DNA from: Bradyrhizobium sp. JYMT SZCCT0180
GTDB taxonomy: Bacteria > Pseudomonadota > Alphaproteobacteria > Rhizobiales > Xanthobacteraceae
Direction: 5' to 3'
Assembly (NCBI RefSeq): GCF_018130165.1
Contig: NZ_JAFCLZ010000018.1
Coordinates: 62,001-126,000 of the forward strand
Length of the DNA: 64,000 bases
Translations under genes and position numbers: made by a program
The notes under the pieces: model-generated
What the model was told of the DNA's origin: nothing
Database searches by the model: none
The model's input: only the letters and a program-made list of their open reading frames with translations
Part shown: piece by piece, positions 1 through 8,345 of the stretch
Position numbering within the stretch: position 1 is the stretch's first letter
How the letters are laid out: each line of letters starts with the position of its first letter

Positions 1-1634
1 ATTCTCTGATCGCGCACGGCGTCGACCGGGCATTCAGCGTACCCGGCGAAAGCTTCCTTGCGCTCCTTGACGCTCTGTACGAGCGCGACGAGATCGATCT
101 CGTGACTTGCCGCCACGAGGGAAACGCCAGCCTTGCCGCAGTTGCCGACGCCAAGCTCACCGGCCGGGCCGGCGTGGTGATGGTAAGCCGCGGGCCGGGG
201 GCATCCAACGCGGCGCTTGGTCTGCATGTAGCTTCCCAGGAGGCCATACCCCTCGTATTGCTCGTTGGTCAGGTCGGTACGTTTGAGCTGAATCGCGACG
301 CGGTGCAGGAGATCGACACGGGGCGGGCGTTCAGTGGCCTTATCAAGTGGTCCACCAGAATCGATTCGGCGGCCCAGCTGCCCGAGATGATGGCGCGGGC
401 ATTCTCCGTGGCGCTTGGCGGCACGCCCGGGCCGGTGGTGATCGAGCTTCCTGAAGACGTTCTCGAGATGGAGGCGGGTCCGCTCTCCGCCAGGGTTCAC
501 GGCGTCGCGCGAGCCGAGCCCAGCCGGGCCGCCGTCGAGCAGGCGGCCGTCATGCTTGGCAAGGCGGAGCGACCGATCCTGCTGGTCGGAGGAGAGTGTC
601 GCACCGCGGAATTTCGTAAGGACTTGATTGCGCTGAGCGAGCGCTGGAATGTACCGGTCGCCGCCACCAACAAGATGCAGGATCTGTTTCCGAACGATCA
701 CCGGCTCTGGATTGGGCAGCTTGGCTTCTTCACGTCGCCGGCGCATGTTGCGCTCTTTGAGCAAGCGGATCTGATCGTTGCGATCGGAACGCGGCTCGGT
801 GACCTGTCGTCCCTGGGCTTTCGGTTTCCGCGACAATCGTCGCCGTCTCAGCCTCTGGTTCACGTCTATCCCGATCCGAATGCGATCGGGACTCACTTTC
901 ATACGGATCTTCCAATCGTCGCGTCGGCCCATCCGTTCTTGAAATCCTGGCTCGACTTGCCGGTCGCGTCGCGCGAGCGCGGTGGGTGGATTGAAGCCGT
1001 GACGAAAACCCGAGAGGCGGTGCACGCATGGCCCGAGCCGGGTATCCCGAGCGCCGATGTCTTCGGGCATGCTGTTGCGGCCATCGCCAAGCGCTTCCCG
1101 GCAGATGGTATCGTGACGACCGACTCCGGCAACTTCGCCGCCTGGGTACACCGCATATTCCGCTTCCAGCCGTCGGCCCGGCTGCTTGGCTCTGCCTGCG
1201 GCGCGATGGGCAGTGGTGTTCCTTCTGCATTGAGCGCGAGCCTTCGTTATCCGAACAATCAGGTGATCGCGTTCTGCGGAGACGGCGGTTTCCTGATGAC
1301 CGGGAACGAGCTGGCAACAGCCGTTGCCCGCCGGCTCAACATCAAGATCGTGATCTCCAACAACCAATCGTACGGCACCATCCGTTCGTATCAGGAGAAA
1401 GCGTTTCCGCAGCGTCCTTGCGGTACGGATCTGTCCAACCCCGACTTTGCGGCCCTTGCCCGCGCATTCGGCGCGCAGGGCTATACGATCACGAACGCAG
1501 CGCAGGCAGCGGAGGTCGTCGCGGAAGCAATGTCGGCCAAGGGCCCCGTAGTGCTCGAAGTTCGATCTGATGTACGCCAAACGCCCGATCGATCCCTCGC
1601 TGCCGCGCGCGCCGATGCATCGGAGCGCCGGTAG
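1..1634 (+). CDS. Thiamine-diphosphate-binding enzyme, acetolactate synthase-like (5' partial)
   Basis: The reading frame is open from base 3, so the start lies before the window. The protein has the three-domain layout of the acetolactate synthase/benzoylformate decarboxylase superfamily. The PYR domain carries the catalytic glutamate in RHEGNA near base 110. A central domain follows, and the C-terminal PP domain holds the Mg/ThDP motif, GDGG followed about 25 residues later by NNQSYG (bases ~1278-1375). Enzymes of this family perform carboligation or decarboxylation of 2-oxo acids; the substrate cannot be read from the sequence. No small regulatory subunit follows, so a catabolic or orphan ThDP enzyme is more likely than a housekeeping IlvB. 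The next gene starts 270 bases downstream and is probably separately transcribed. Confidence 0.85.
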   Translation, partial: SLIAHGVDRAFSVPGESFLALLDALYERDEIDLVTCRHEGNASLAAVADAKLTGRAGVVMVSRGPGASNAALGLHVASQEAIPLVLLVGQVGTFELNRDAVQEIDTGRAFSGLIKWSTRIDSAAQLPEMMARAFSVALGGTPGPVVIELPEDVLEMEAGPLSARVHGVARAEPSRAAVEQAAVMLGKAERPILLVGGECRTAEFRKDLIALSERWNVPVAATNKMQDLFPNDHRLWIGQLGFFTSPAHVALFEQADLIVAIGTRLGDLSSLGFRFPRQSSPSQPLVHVYPDPNAIGTHFHTDLPIVASAHPFLKSWLDLPVASRERGGWIEAVTKTREAVHAWPEPGIPSADVFGHAVAAIAKRFPADGIVTTDSGNFAAWVHRIFRFQPSARLLGSACGAMGSGVPSALSASLRYPNNQVIAFCGDGGFLMTGNELATAVARRLNIKIVISNNQSYGTIRSYQEKAFPQRPCGTDLSNPDFAALARAFGAQGYTITNAAQAAEVVAEAMSAKGPVVLEVRSDVRQTPDRSLAAARADASERR

Positions 1635-1645
1635 GCTGTTTATGT

Positions 1646-1661
1646 GCGGCCCTCGGGCCGC
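1646..1661 (+). terminator. GC-rich hairpin after the ThDP enzyme gene
   Basis: A perfect 7-bp inverted repeat (GCGGCCC, two-base loop, GGGCCGC) begins 12 bases after the stop codon. There is no T-tract, so it may be a weak terminator or an mRNA-stabilising hairpin. Confidence 0.35.
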
Positions 1662-1904
1662 GAGCGCCTGATGTGCTGATTGTGTCCGCTAGGTGTACCT
1701 CTGAAGGGTTACCTACGGATATCAGCTGCGCATTGATGGAGCGCGGGAGCCGATACCCCATTCGTGCCGTCCATCTGTTCACGTGATGAGGCTCCGTGCA
1801 GAGCATAGCCCGGAAGGGTAGGTGTGATTCCCTAATGCAGGGAATAGGATGCGCAGGCGAGGGGCATAAAATCGCGCAACGACGGATTAGAAAAGGATAT
1901 CACC

Positions 1905-2960
1905 ATGGGACAGGTGATTGCGGTTGGGGCGCGGCACGCAAAGGCTGCGTTGCGCAAGCTGCTTGTGCTGGCGGCGCTGGCCCCGCTGCTCACGGTCGTT
2001 CAGCCGTCCGACGCGGATGCACAGACGCAACCTGCTACTCGTCAATTGCGACAGGTGCCGCCGCAAAAGCCGCAAGTGACGATGAACGCCTGGACGGTTG
2101 GCCTCGCCGGAGGCCTTCTCGAAGGCGCACCCATCCGTTTGGCGGCCGAAGTAGCCCGCGTCGTCGATGATGGTGACAAACTGCACGTTCTTCCGATCGT
2201 GACGCGCGGAGCCACGGAAAACGTGAACTCGCTGCTTTACTTGCGCGGCGTCGATGCCGCCATCATCAATTCCGACGTGCTTGAGGAATACAAGAGCCAG
2301 GTGCCCGATATTCAGCAACGGCTGGCCTATGTGCTGAACTTGTTTCCGTCCGAGCTTCATATCTTCGTTCGTCCCGAGATTCAGAGCCTGAACGATCTCG
2401 TCGGCAAGAAGGTGAACTTCAATACCCAGGGCACCGCGGCGGCCTATTCGGGGCCGCTGATCTTCAGTCGTCTGGGCCTCGATGTGGAAAAGACCTTCAT
2501 CCCGCATCAGATCGCGCTCGAGCAGATGCGCAAGGGCGAGATGGCCGCGGTCGTCTTCATTACCTCGAAGCCGGTGGATGCCTTCGTGCGCGGCCGCTGG
2601 GAGGCGGGGTTCAAGTTCCTGCCCGTCCCCTATGACCGCAAGTTCGAGGACTATTATCTTCCCGCCGCGCTCGATGCCGCAGAATACCCCAATCTGATCA
2701 AGCAGGGCGAACGCGTAACGACGATTGCGGTGCCGACCGCGCTCGTCGCCTTCAATTTTCCAGCCAAATCGAACCGCTACGAGCGGCTAGCGCGCTTTGT
2801 GGACCATCTGTTCTCCCGGATTGAAAAGTTGCAGCAGCCTGGCTTCGACCAGAAGTGGAAATCGATCAATCTCGCGGCTACCGTTCCTGGTCTTGCGCGC
2901 TTCCCTGCGGCGCAGGCATGGCTCGATCGTGGGCCGCGTGCTGCGCATGCATCGCAATGA
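1905..2960 (+). CDS. TAXI-family TRAP transporter solute-binding protein
   Basis: A 351-residue periplasmic binding protein of the TAXI type, which normally delivers small organic acids or amino acids to a TRAP membrane subunit. The first ~40 residues look like a signal peptide (basic start, then LLVLAALAPLLTVV, ending near ADAQTQ). The mature part has TAXI-like features: GLAGGLLEGAPIRLAAEVA near the start, then a first lobe reading alternative states (VTRGATENVNSLLYLRG) and a later GKKVNFNTQGTAAAYSG segment. AAGGA precedes the ATG. No DctQ/M-like membrane partner is visible in the window, so it is an orphan here. Its stop overlaps the next start (ATGA), which implies coupled translation with the VasI-like gene rather than with a transporter. 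Confidence 0.8.
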   Translation: MGQVIAVGARHAKAALRKLLVLAALAPLLTVVQPSDADAQTQPATRQLRQVPPQKPQVTMNAWTVGLAGGLLEGAPIRLAAEVARVVDDGDKLHVLPIVTRGATENVNSLLYLRGVDAAIINSDVLEEYKSQVPDIQQRLAYVLNLFPSELHIFVRPEIQSLNDLVGKKVNFNTQGTAAAYSGPLIFSRLGLDVEKTFIPHQIALEQMRKGEMAAVVFITSKPVDAFVRGRWEAGFKFLPVPYDRKFEDYYLPAALDAAEYPNLIKQGERVTTIAVPTALVAFNFPAKSNRYERLARFVDHLFSRIEKLQQPGFDQKWKSINLAATVPGLARFPAAQAWLDRGPRAAHASQ

Positions 2961-3586
2961 GACGCGCGGCCGGTCTGTTCGTGGCTGGAATCACGCTCGC
3001 AAGCGGCACTGCTTTGGCGCAGGGGACACAAGATCATCCGACAGCGCAGCTTCACGATTGTTCCCCGGCGGAACGCGCAGCAGGCCTGGAGTGCCCCGAG
3101 AGGGCGCCGCGGACCACCGCGCCTCGTCAGGCGAACCAGGGAAACAACTGGATCATTAGCGTGACGATCTCACCCGTCGATTATTCACCGGTCGCTACCG
3201 CCACAACATCGTCACGCGATGGTGCCGGCGAATCCGGAGTGACGCTTTCGATTCGATGCCGCGGCGGGCGGAGCGAACTGGTGGTCGCCGGGCCCGGCGT
3301 TCCCGGTCGCGGCAACGATTATACGATTTCCTATCGCGTCAACGACGGTCAGGGGCTGCAGATCGCAGCAGCCGTGCCGACGTCCGGAATCGGAGTGGCG
3401 TTCGGGGGCGACGTTGTTCGCTTGGTGCAGTCCCTTCCAGACAGCGGAAGCCTCAGTATTCACCTTACATCCCGGATGGGGACTGCTCTGGATGCAGTGT
3501 TCTCGCTAGGCGGGTTGGAGGCGGTGCGAGCGAAGATGGCCACTGTGTGCAGGTGGCCACATCCAGCCACGAAACCTAACGGATGA
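2957..3586 (+). CDS. Secreted protein resembling type VI secretion-associated VasI
   Basis: A 209-residue protein with an evident signal peptide (MRRAAGLFVAGITLASGTALAQG). The ATG at 2957 is chosen because it overlaps the stop of the TAXI gene by four bases; the open frame upstream of it is antisense-like extension. The second half has an IxCR...ISYRV...LTSRMG...F-LGGLE...C-W pattern that I associate with VasI-type periplasmic proteins, including two cysteines that could pair (IRCR and TVCRW). VasI family members accompany type VI secretion, but no T6SS gene is present here, so a general envelope role is equally possible. The family assignment is from memory of the pattern and is tentative. 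Confidence 0.65.
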   Translation: MRRAAGLFVAGITLASGTALAQGTQDHPTAQLHDCSPAERAAGLECPERAPRTTAPRQANQGNNWIISVTISPVDYSPVATATTSSRDGAGESGVTLSIRCRGGRSELVVAGPGVPGRGNDYTISYRVNDGQGLQIAAAVPTSGIGVAFGGDVVRLVQSLPDSGSLSIHLTSRMGTALDAVFSLGGLEAVRAKMATVCRWPHPATKPNG

Positions 3587-3621
3587 GCAGTCCAATGACG
3601 TTTATTGATAGGAGAGGCATA

Positions 3622-4239
3622 ATGAGCATGTTTCAATATATTGCGCGGGTAATCACCATGGCAGCCGCAACGGTACTGTTCGCCGCGCCACTCGCTGCGG
3701 CGGAACAAGGCGGACGGTACTGGGTGCCGACAACGACGGAGCCCGCTACGCCCCATCAGCGCATTGCAGCAAAGGCCACCACACATAACAAGGCAACCAA
3801 ACCAAAGAAGGCACGATCCGCTGTTGCCGCACGATCGCCTCTTGCCGCCAACGCTCGGCTTGCCGACTCCAAAGCGCACCGTTTGATCTTGCAGGTGAAC
3901 ACGAACGACCCTGCCGCCATGAATCTCGCGCTCAACAACGCCACGAACGTCGCGCAGTACTACAAGGATGCCGGTGAGAAGGTGAAGATCGAGGTGGTCA
4001 CGTTCGGGCCCGGCCTGCACATGCTGCGCGACGACACCTCGCCGGTAAAGGCACGTATCGAGGAGATGGCGCTGAGCACGCCGGAGGTATCGTTCAAGGC
4101 CTGCGGCAACACTCAGGAAAGAATGCACAAGGCCGAGAACAAGAGCATCCCGATTGTTCGTCAGGCGGAGGTGGTGAAGTCAGGCGTCGTGCGCGTGATG
4201 GAGCTGCAGGAGAAGGGTTGGTCCTATGTAAAACCCTGA
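3622..4239 (+). CDS. Periplasmic DsrE/DsrF-like protein
   Basis: A 205-residue protein. The start at 3622 is preferred over the in-frame ATG at 3595 or the frame start at 3583 because AGGAGAGG lies at the right distance before it. Residues ~1-30 form a signal peptide ending near PLAAAEQG. A basic linker rich in Lys/Ala follows (~35-80). The C-terminal ~115 residues match the DsrE fold: LILQVNTNDPAAMNLALNNATNV, then VTFGPGLHMLR and a single conserved-type cysteine in FKACGNTQ. Such proteins are often linked to sulfur relay or stress, but exported members are poorly characterised. It follows the VasI-like gene by 35 bases and is likely co-transcribed. Confidence 0.75.
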   Translation: MSMFQYIARVITMAAATVLFAAPLAAAEQGGRYWVPTTTEPATPHQRIAAKATTHNKATKPKKARSAVAARSPLAANARLADSKAHRLILQVNTNDPAAMNLALNNATNVAQYYKDAGEKVKIEVVTFGPGLHMLRDDTSPVKARIEEMALSTPEVSFKACGNTQERMHKAENKSIPIVRQAEVVKSGVVRVMELQEKGWSYVKP

Positions 4240-4261
4240 CCCGAAAGGGGTGGGGCTCCCC

Positions 4262-4323
4262 CATGCGAATCCTAGGATTTGCATGGCGGCGGAGCGCAAA
4301 ATAGCGCGACCTGAACAGGTCGC
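4262..4323 (+). terminator. Two adjacent inverted repeats between the DsrE-like and coiled-coil genes
   Basis: The first (4262-4285) is a 24-base near-perfect palindrome centred on CCTAGG, with arms CATGCGAATCC and GGATTTGCATG. The second (4306-4323) is GCGACCTG, AA, CAGGTCGC. Neither has a T-tract. They could act as a terminator or attenuator, or as a protein-binding operator before the coiled-coil gene. Confidence 0.4.
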
Positions 4324-4348
4324 ATCGCCAAGCGACGGGTGATTGCAA

Positions 4349-6784
4349 ATGGGCCGCACGGCTATTCTCAGTGACGGATCAAGTACCGTCTCCGATATCG
4401 CAAGCGCGTCGCGCAACGATTCGGACACGACGCCGTTTGCGCAGAAGACAAAGCAAAGGAGGCAGCTGCCCGCGCCCGGACGATCCGCGCCCCTGTGGAT
4501 GGCCGCTGCCATGCTCGCAATGACATGGGCGTCGGAAACGCAGGCTTGCCCCGATCGGGAGCGACTGTTGGCGGATGCGCAGCTGGTGACGGCTGCCCGC
4601 AATATCGATTCTGTTGGAACGGAAGGTGATGACGATTCAGTAGTCTTGTCAGTGGCCTTGTCGGTAGCCTTGCCGCCGAGCCGAGCCGGCAACGACAGAT
4701 CGGTGCAGGTTGTCCAAGCGACGATCGGCGACACAAGGCGGTCTCCGGAACAGGAGCTTCACTGGGCGGAGACCCTGTCCCGCGAACTCACCAATGCAAG
4801 GCGCGATATCGAGTTGCTGCAACGTCTCGAGCAGGAGCGCGATCGGGCCGAGAGGCTGGAGCAGGGTCTTGCGGCAGCGCGAAGGGATGTCGAAACCCAG
4901 AGCGCGCTGGCGGCTAAAGCGGCCGAAGAAGCCGCGCGCATGAGGCAGGCTGCGCCGAGCGGTGCGGCGGAGTTGCAGAACTCCCTGCAACAGGCGCTTG
5001 AGCTGGCGGAGCGGCTGAAGCAGGACCTCGCGGCGGCGCGACGCGATGTCGGGACCCAGACCGCATTGGCTGCAAAGGCGGGCGAGGAAGTTTCCCGGTC
5101 GAAACAGGCGGGGGAGAGCATCGCTGCGGAGCTGCAGAAGTCCCTGCAACAGGAGCGCGAGCGGTCCGCGCGGCTGGAGCAGGATCTGGCGACGGTGCGG
5201 AATGATGTCGAGACCCTGACCGCGCTGGCGAAGAAAGCGAGTGAGGAAACTGCCCTGCTGAAAGCGGCGGGGGAGAGCGGCGCGGAGCTGCAGAGGTCCC
5301 TGCACCAGGAGCGCGAGCGATCCGCCCGGCTGGAGCAGGATCTTGCGGCAGCGCGGAATGATGTCGAGACCCACGCCGCGCTGGCGGCAAAGGCGAGCGA
5401 GGAGGTTTTGCGACGGAAGCAGGCGGCGGAAGCCGGGGCTGCCGAACTGAGGCAGTCGCGCGCAAGGGCCGACGCGCTGGCACAAGACCTCTCCCTGACG
5501 CGGAGTGCGATCTACGCATACGAGGCGCAGGCCCGCAAAGCTGGAGACGAAGCGGCGGAACTCAGGCAAGCAGCCGCAAGCGGCGCGCCGTCGCCCGGCA
5601 AGGCCGCTCCGGACGAGCGCGAGCGGTTTACACGTCTGGAGCAGGATCTGGCGGTGGCCCGACGTGACGTCGAGACCCAGGCCGCGCTGGCGGCGAAAGC
5701 GGGTGAGGAAGCGTTCCGGCTGAAACAGGAACGGGAGAGCGGTGCGGCGGAGCTGCAGAAGTCCCGGCAACAGGAGCGTGAGCGATCCGCGCGGCTGGAG
5801 CAGGAGCTTGCAGCGGCGCGGCGCGATGTCGAGACCCAGACCGCGCTGGCGACGAAAGCAGGCGCGGAAACTTCACGGCTGAAAGCGGCGGGGGAGAGCG
5901 GCGCGGCGGAGCTGCAGAAGTCCCGGCAACAGGAGCGTGAGCGATCCGCGCGGCTGGAGCAGGAATTGGCGGCGGCGCGGCGTGATGTCGAGACCCAGAC
6001 CGCGCTGGCGACGAGGGCAGGCGCGGAAACGTCCCGGTTGAAAGCGGCGGCGGAGAGCGGTGCGGCGGGGCTGCAAAAGTCCCTGCAACAGGAGCGCGAG
6101 CGGTCCGTGCGGCTGGAGCAGGATCTCGCGGCGATGCGGCGTGATGTCGAGATCCAGACCGCGCTGGCGGCAAAGGCCGACGAGGAAGCTACCCGGCGGA
6201 AACAGGCGACGGTAGCCAGTGCCGCGGAATTGAGGCGATCGACGCAAAAAGAGTACGAAACGGCCGACTTGCTTGAAGGCCTCTCGATGACGCGGAGCGC
6301 GATCTATGCGTACAAGGCGCAGGCCCGCAAAGCTGGAGGCGAAGCGGCGGAACTCAGAGAGGCGGCTGCAAACAGCGCGCCGTTGCCTCGCAAATCGGCA
6401 CAGGACCAGCGCGAGCGGCCCGCGTGGTTGCAGCAGGATCTCGCAGAGGCGCGTGCCGAGTGGACACCAGCGGCGCCCGCGCGTGGCGATGCCCAGCTCG
6501 ATTCCGAGCAAGCCGCGGTGGCGACAGGGTTGGTTGCGCGCGCGGCCACGCTGCTCCGGCAGGGCGACATAGGCGCGGCGCGGCTTGTACTCGAGCGCGC
6601 CGTCGAGATGGGCAGCGCCCAGGCCAGCTTCGCGCTGGCAGAGACCTACGATCCATTGATCCTTGCGAAATGGAAAACTCAGGGCACCCGCGGCGATGCG
6701 AGCAAGGCGCAGGGCCTCTATGCAAAGGCTGATGCCGCGGGAATCCAGGAGGCGAAAGCACGGCTGGAAGCGCTGCGTCGCTAG
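4349..6784 (+). CDS. Large coiled-coil repeat protein with C-terminal TPR/Sel1-like segment
   Basis: About 811 residues from the ATG at 4349; a TTG at 4343 is an alternative start. Residues ~45-65 (APLWMAAAMLAMTWASETQA) look like a signal peptide or anchor. Residues ~130-690 are a long Ala/Glu/Arg-rich coiled coil made of 51-53-residue repeats of the type QQERERSARLEQDLAAARRD followed by VETQTALAAKAGEE. A second motif, MTRSAIYAYKAQARKAG, occurs twice. The last ~85 residues (LLRQGDIGAARLVLERA, GSAQASFALAETYDP) resemble a TPR/Sel1 tail common in rhizobial proteins. No enzymatic domain is seen. It could be an envelope scaffold or part of the adjacent secretion system; this is inference from position only. 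Confidence 0.75.
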   Translation: MGRTAILSDGSSTVSDIASASRNDSDTTPFAQKTKQRRQLPAPGRSAPLWMAAAMLAMTWASETQACPDRERLLADAQLVTAARNIDSVGTEGDDDSVVLSVALSVALPPSRAGNDRSVQVVQATIGDTRRSPEQELHWAETLSRELTNARRDIELLQRLEQERDRAERLEQGLAAARRDVETQSALAAKAAEEAARMRQAAPSGAAELQNSLQQALELAERLKQDLAAARRDVGTQTALAAKAGEEVSRSKQAGESIAAELQKSLQQERERSARLEQDLATVRNDVETLTALAKKASEETALLKAAGESGAELQRSLHQERERSARLEQDLAAARNDVETHAALAAKASEEVLRRKQAAEAGAAELRQSRARADALAQDLSLTRSAIYAYEAQARKAGDEAAELRQAAASGAPSPGKAAPDERERFTRLEQDLAVARRDVETQAALAAKAGEEAFRLKQERESGAAELQKSRQQERERSARLEQELAAARRDVETQTALATKAGAETSRLKAAGESGAAELQKSRQQERERSARLEQELAAARRDVETQTALATRAGAETSRLKAAAESGAAGLQKSLQQERERSVRLEQDLAAMRRDVEIQTALAAKADEEATRRKQATVASAAELRRSTQKEYETADLLEGLSMTRSAIYAYKAQARKAGGEAAELREAAANSAPLPRKSAQDQRERPAWLQQDLAEARAEWTPAAPARGDAQLDSEQAAVATGLVARAATLLRQGDIGAARLVLERAVEMGSAQASFALAETYDPLILAKWKTQGTRGDASKAQGLYAKADAAGIQEAKARLEALRR
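5761..6078 (+). repeat. Near-identical 159-bp tandem repeats inside the coiled-coil gene
   Basis: The segment starting GTCCCGGCAACAGGAGCGTG at 5761 recurs at 5920, exactly 159 bases (53 codons) later, with few changes. A third, more diverged unit starts near 6079, and older 153-bp units lie near 5146 and 5299. The periodicity preserves frame, as expected of intragenic repeat expansion. Confidence 0.85.
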
Positions 6785-6871
6785 CGCATATGCCAGTCGA
6801 CCGGCGACATCCGCGCAACCGTCTCCACGGCCGGCATCTCCCGGCAGGTGCTTCGTTCGAAAGCGGCAAGC

Positions 6872-6900
6872 GCCTTACGGGCAATTGTTGCCCGCAAGGC
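6872..6900. terminator. Bidirectional hairpin between convergent genes
   Basis: GCCTTACGGGCAA, a three-base loop and TTGCCCGCAAGGC form a 13-bp stem with one mismatch. It lies in the 130-base gap between the stop of the coiled-coil gene and the stop of the HlyD-like gene on the other strand. T-tracts are lacking. Confidence 0.55.
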
Positions 6901-6917
6901 TCATCGATAGTGTTCGC

Positions 6918-8345
6918 CTACCGCTCTCGCATCGACTCCTGCTTGTATCGCGCAAGCGGCGACAGAAGGTAGCTGATGATCCTGCGCGTGCCGGTCTTGA
7001 TTTCGACCGTCACCGCCATTCCGGGGCCGAGCTTGACGAGCTTGTCCTCCACCTGCATCTCCGGACGGTCGAGCGAAATGCGCGCGGCATATTCCAGTTC
7101 CTGACCTTTCGGCTCACTGCTGCTCTGCGCTGTACCCGATCCCCGGTCATTCGAACCGCTCTGCGGCCTGTCGCGCGTGATGGCATCCGACGACACGCTG
7201 AGCACGTCGCCATGAAGGAGCCCATAACGCGTGAAGTTGAAGGTGTCGACCTTGATCTCGGCCTTCAGTCCCGGATGAACGAAGCCAATGTCGCGATTGG
7301 AGAGCATGGCCTCGATCTCGAGCTGGCTGTCACTCGGAACCACCACGGCCAGCGCCTGCGCCGGCGTCACCACGCCTCCCACCGTATGAACCGCAAGCTG
7401 TTGCACGATGCCGTCGACCGGTGCGGTCAAGCGCTGTAGTTTCGTGCGCCGATCCGCCTTGACCACCTCCTGCGCGGCGGTCGCAGCCTTCTGCTCGGCC
7501 TTCGCGAGTGCGTCATAGGTCGTGCGACGAAACTCCGCTGCGGTCCTTTCCTTGGTTTCCTTCAGCAGCGCGGTGGCCGCGTCCGCTTCGAGCAGTCGAC
7601 TTTGCTGCAAGAGGAGGTCCTGCTGAAGGCCGACCAGTTCCTGGTACTCCGAGAGATAGATGACCTTCGAGGCCAGTGCCTTCTCGACGAGGCCTTTGCG
7701 GATGTCGACGCGCTCCTGCAGCACCGGTATCGTCGCCTGCAGCTTCGCCGCGCTCGCCGACGTGGTCGCCCGTTCCGCTTCCTTCTGACCCAGCTGGCGC
7801 TCGATCTCCGCGAGCTTGGCGTTCTGTTCGGCGCGCTGGCTGATCAGGAACTGGCGATGCATTTCGACCTCGGCGGCGCTTGCGCTTTGCGGCGGCCGGA
7901 AGGCGGCGAGAGGATCCGCCGCCAGTGCCGCGCGCAGCCGCGCGACCTCGAGCTCGGCCGCAAGGAGATCGCTCTTCTGGCGCTCCTGGTCGGCTTCCGT
8001 CATCGTCGGGTCGAGCTCGATCAGGACGTCGCCGGCCTTGACACGCTGTCCATCGCGAACCTGGATGGCGCGGACAACGCCCGTTTCGAACGGCTGGATC
8101 AGCTTTGTGCGCCCACCCGGCACGATCTTGCCTGTCGCCGTGGCGACGATATCGACGCTGCCGAGCGAGGCCCAGGCCAGTGCGACGCAGAAGAGTGCGA
8201 TGATACTCGCACCGATCGCACGCCCGATCGGCGACGGAGGCGATTCGGTGATTTCGAGAGCCGCCGGCAGGAACGCAATTTCGTTCTCGCGCCGGCGAAC
8301 CTCGGCTTTCGGAAATGCAACGACGTTTCGGTTAGCGGACGTCAT
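6918..8345 (-). CDS. HlyD-family type I secretion periplasmic adaptor
   Basis: A 475-residue membrane-fusion protein. A short cytoplasmic N-terminus is followed by one membrane segment at ~residues 45-65 (AIGASIIALFCVALAWASL). Next comes the first half of the lipoyl/barrel-sandwich domain (GKIVPGGRTKLIQPFETGVV, VRDGQRVKAGDVLIELD) and a long coiled-coil hairpin (~110-290). The second lipoyl half and beta-barrel close the protein (QRLTAPVDGIVQQL..GGVVTPAQ, near 305-330). This is the layout of HlyD/PrsE adaptors that link an ABC exporter to a TolC channel. Its start overlaps the end of the ABC exporter gene by 14 bases, indicating one operon. No TolC homologue is in the window. Confidence 0.95.
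   Translation of the reverse strand: MTSANRNVVAFPKAEVRRRENEIAFLPAALEITESPPSPIGRAIGASIIALFCVALAWASLGSVDIVATATGKIVPGGRTKLIQPFETGVVRAIQVRDGQRVKAGDVLIELDPTMTEADQERQKSDLLAAELEVARLRAALAADPLAAFRPPQSASAAEVEMHRQFLISQRAEQNAKLAEIERQLGQKEAERATTSASAAKLQATIPVLQERVDIRKGLVEKALASKVIYLSEYQELVGLQQDLLLQQSRLLEADAATALLKETKERTAAEFRRTTYDALAKAEQKAATAAQEVVKADRRTKLQRLTAPVDGIVQQLAVHTVGGVVTPAQALAVVVPSDSQLEIEAMLSNRDIGFVHPGLKAEIKVDTFNFTRYGLLHGDVLSVSSDAITRDRPQSGSNDRGSGTAQSSSEPKGQELEYAARISLDRPEMQVEDKLVKLGPGMAVTVEIKTGTRRIISYLLSPLARYKQESMRER

Noticed and set aside
1796..2170. Plus-strand frame before and over the TAXI gene
   Set aside because: It overlaps the signal peptide region in another frame and has low-complexity Arg/Ala content.
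4649..5770. Long minus-strand open frames (up to 373 residues) inside the coiled-coil gene
   Set aside because: They mirror the 159-bp repeats of the plus-strand gene and consist of Leu/Arg-rich repeats expected from antisense of GC-rich Ala/Glu/Arg codons.
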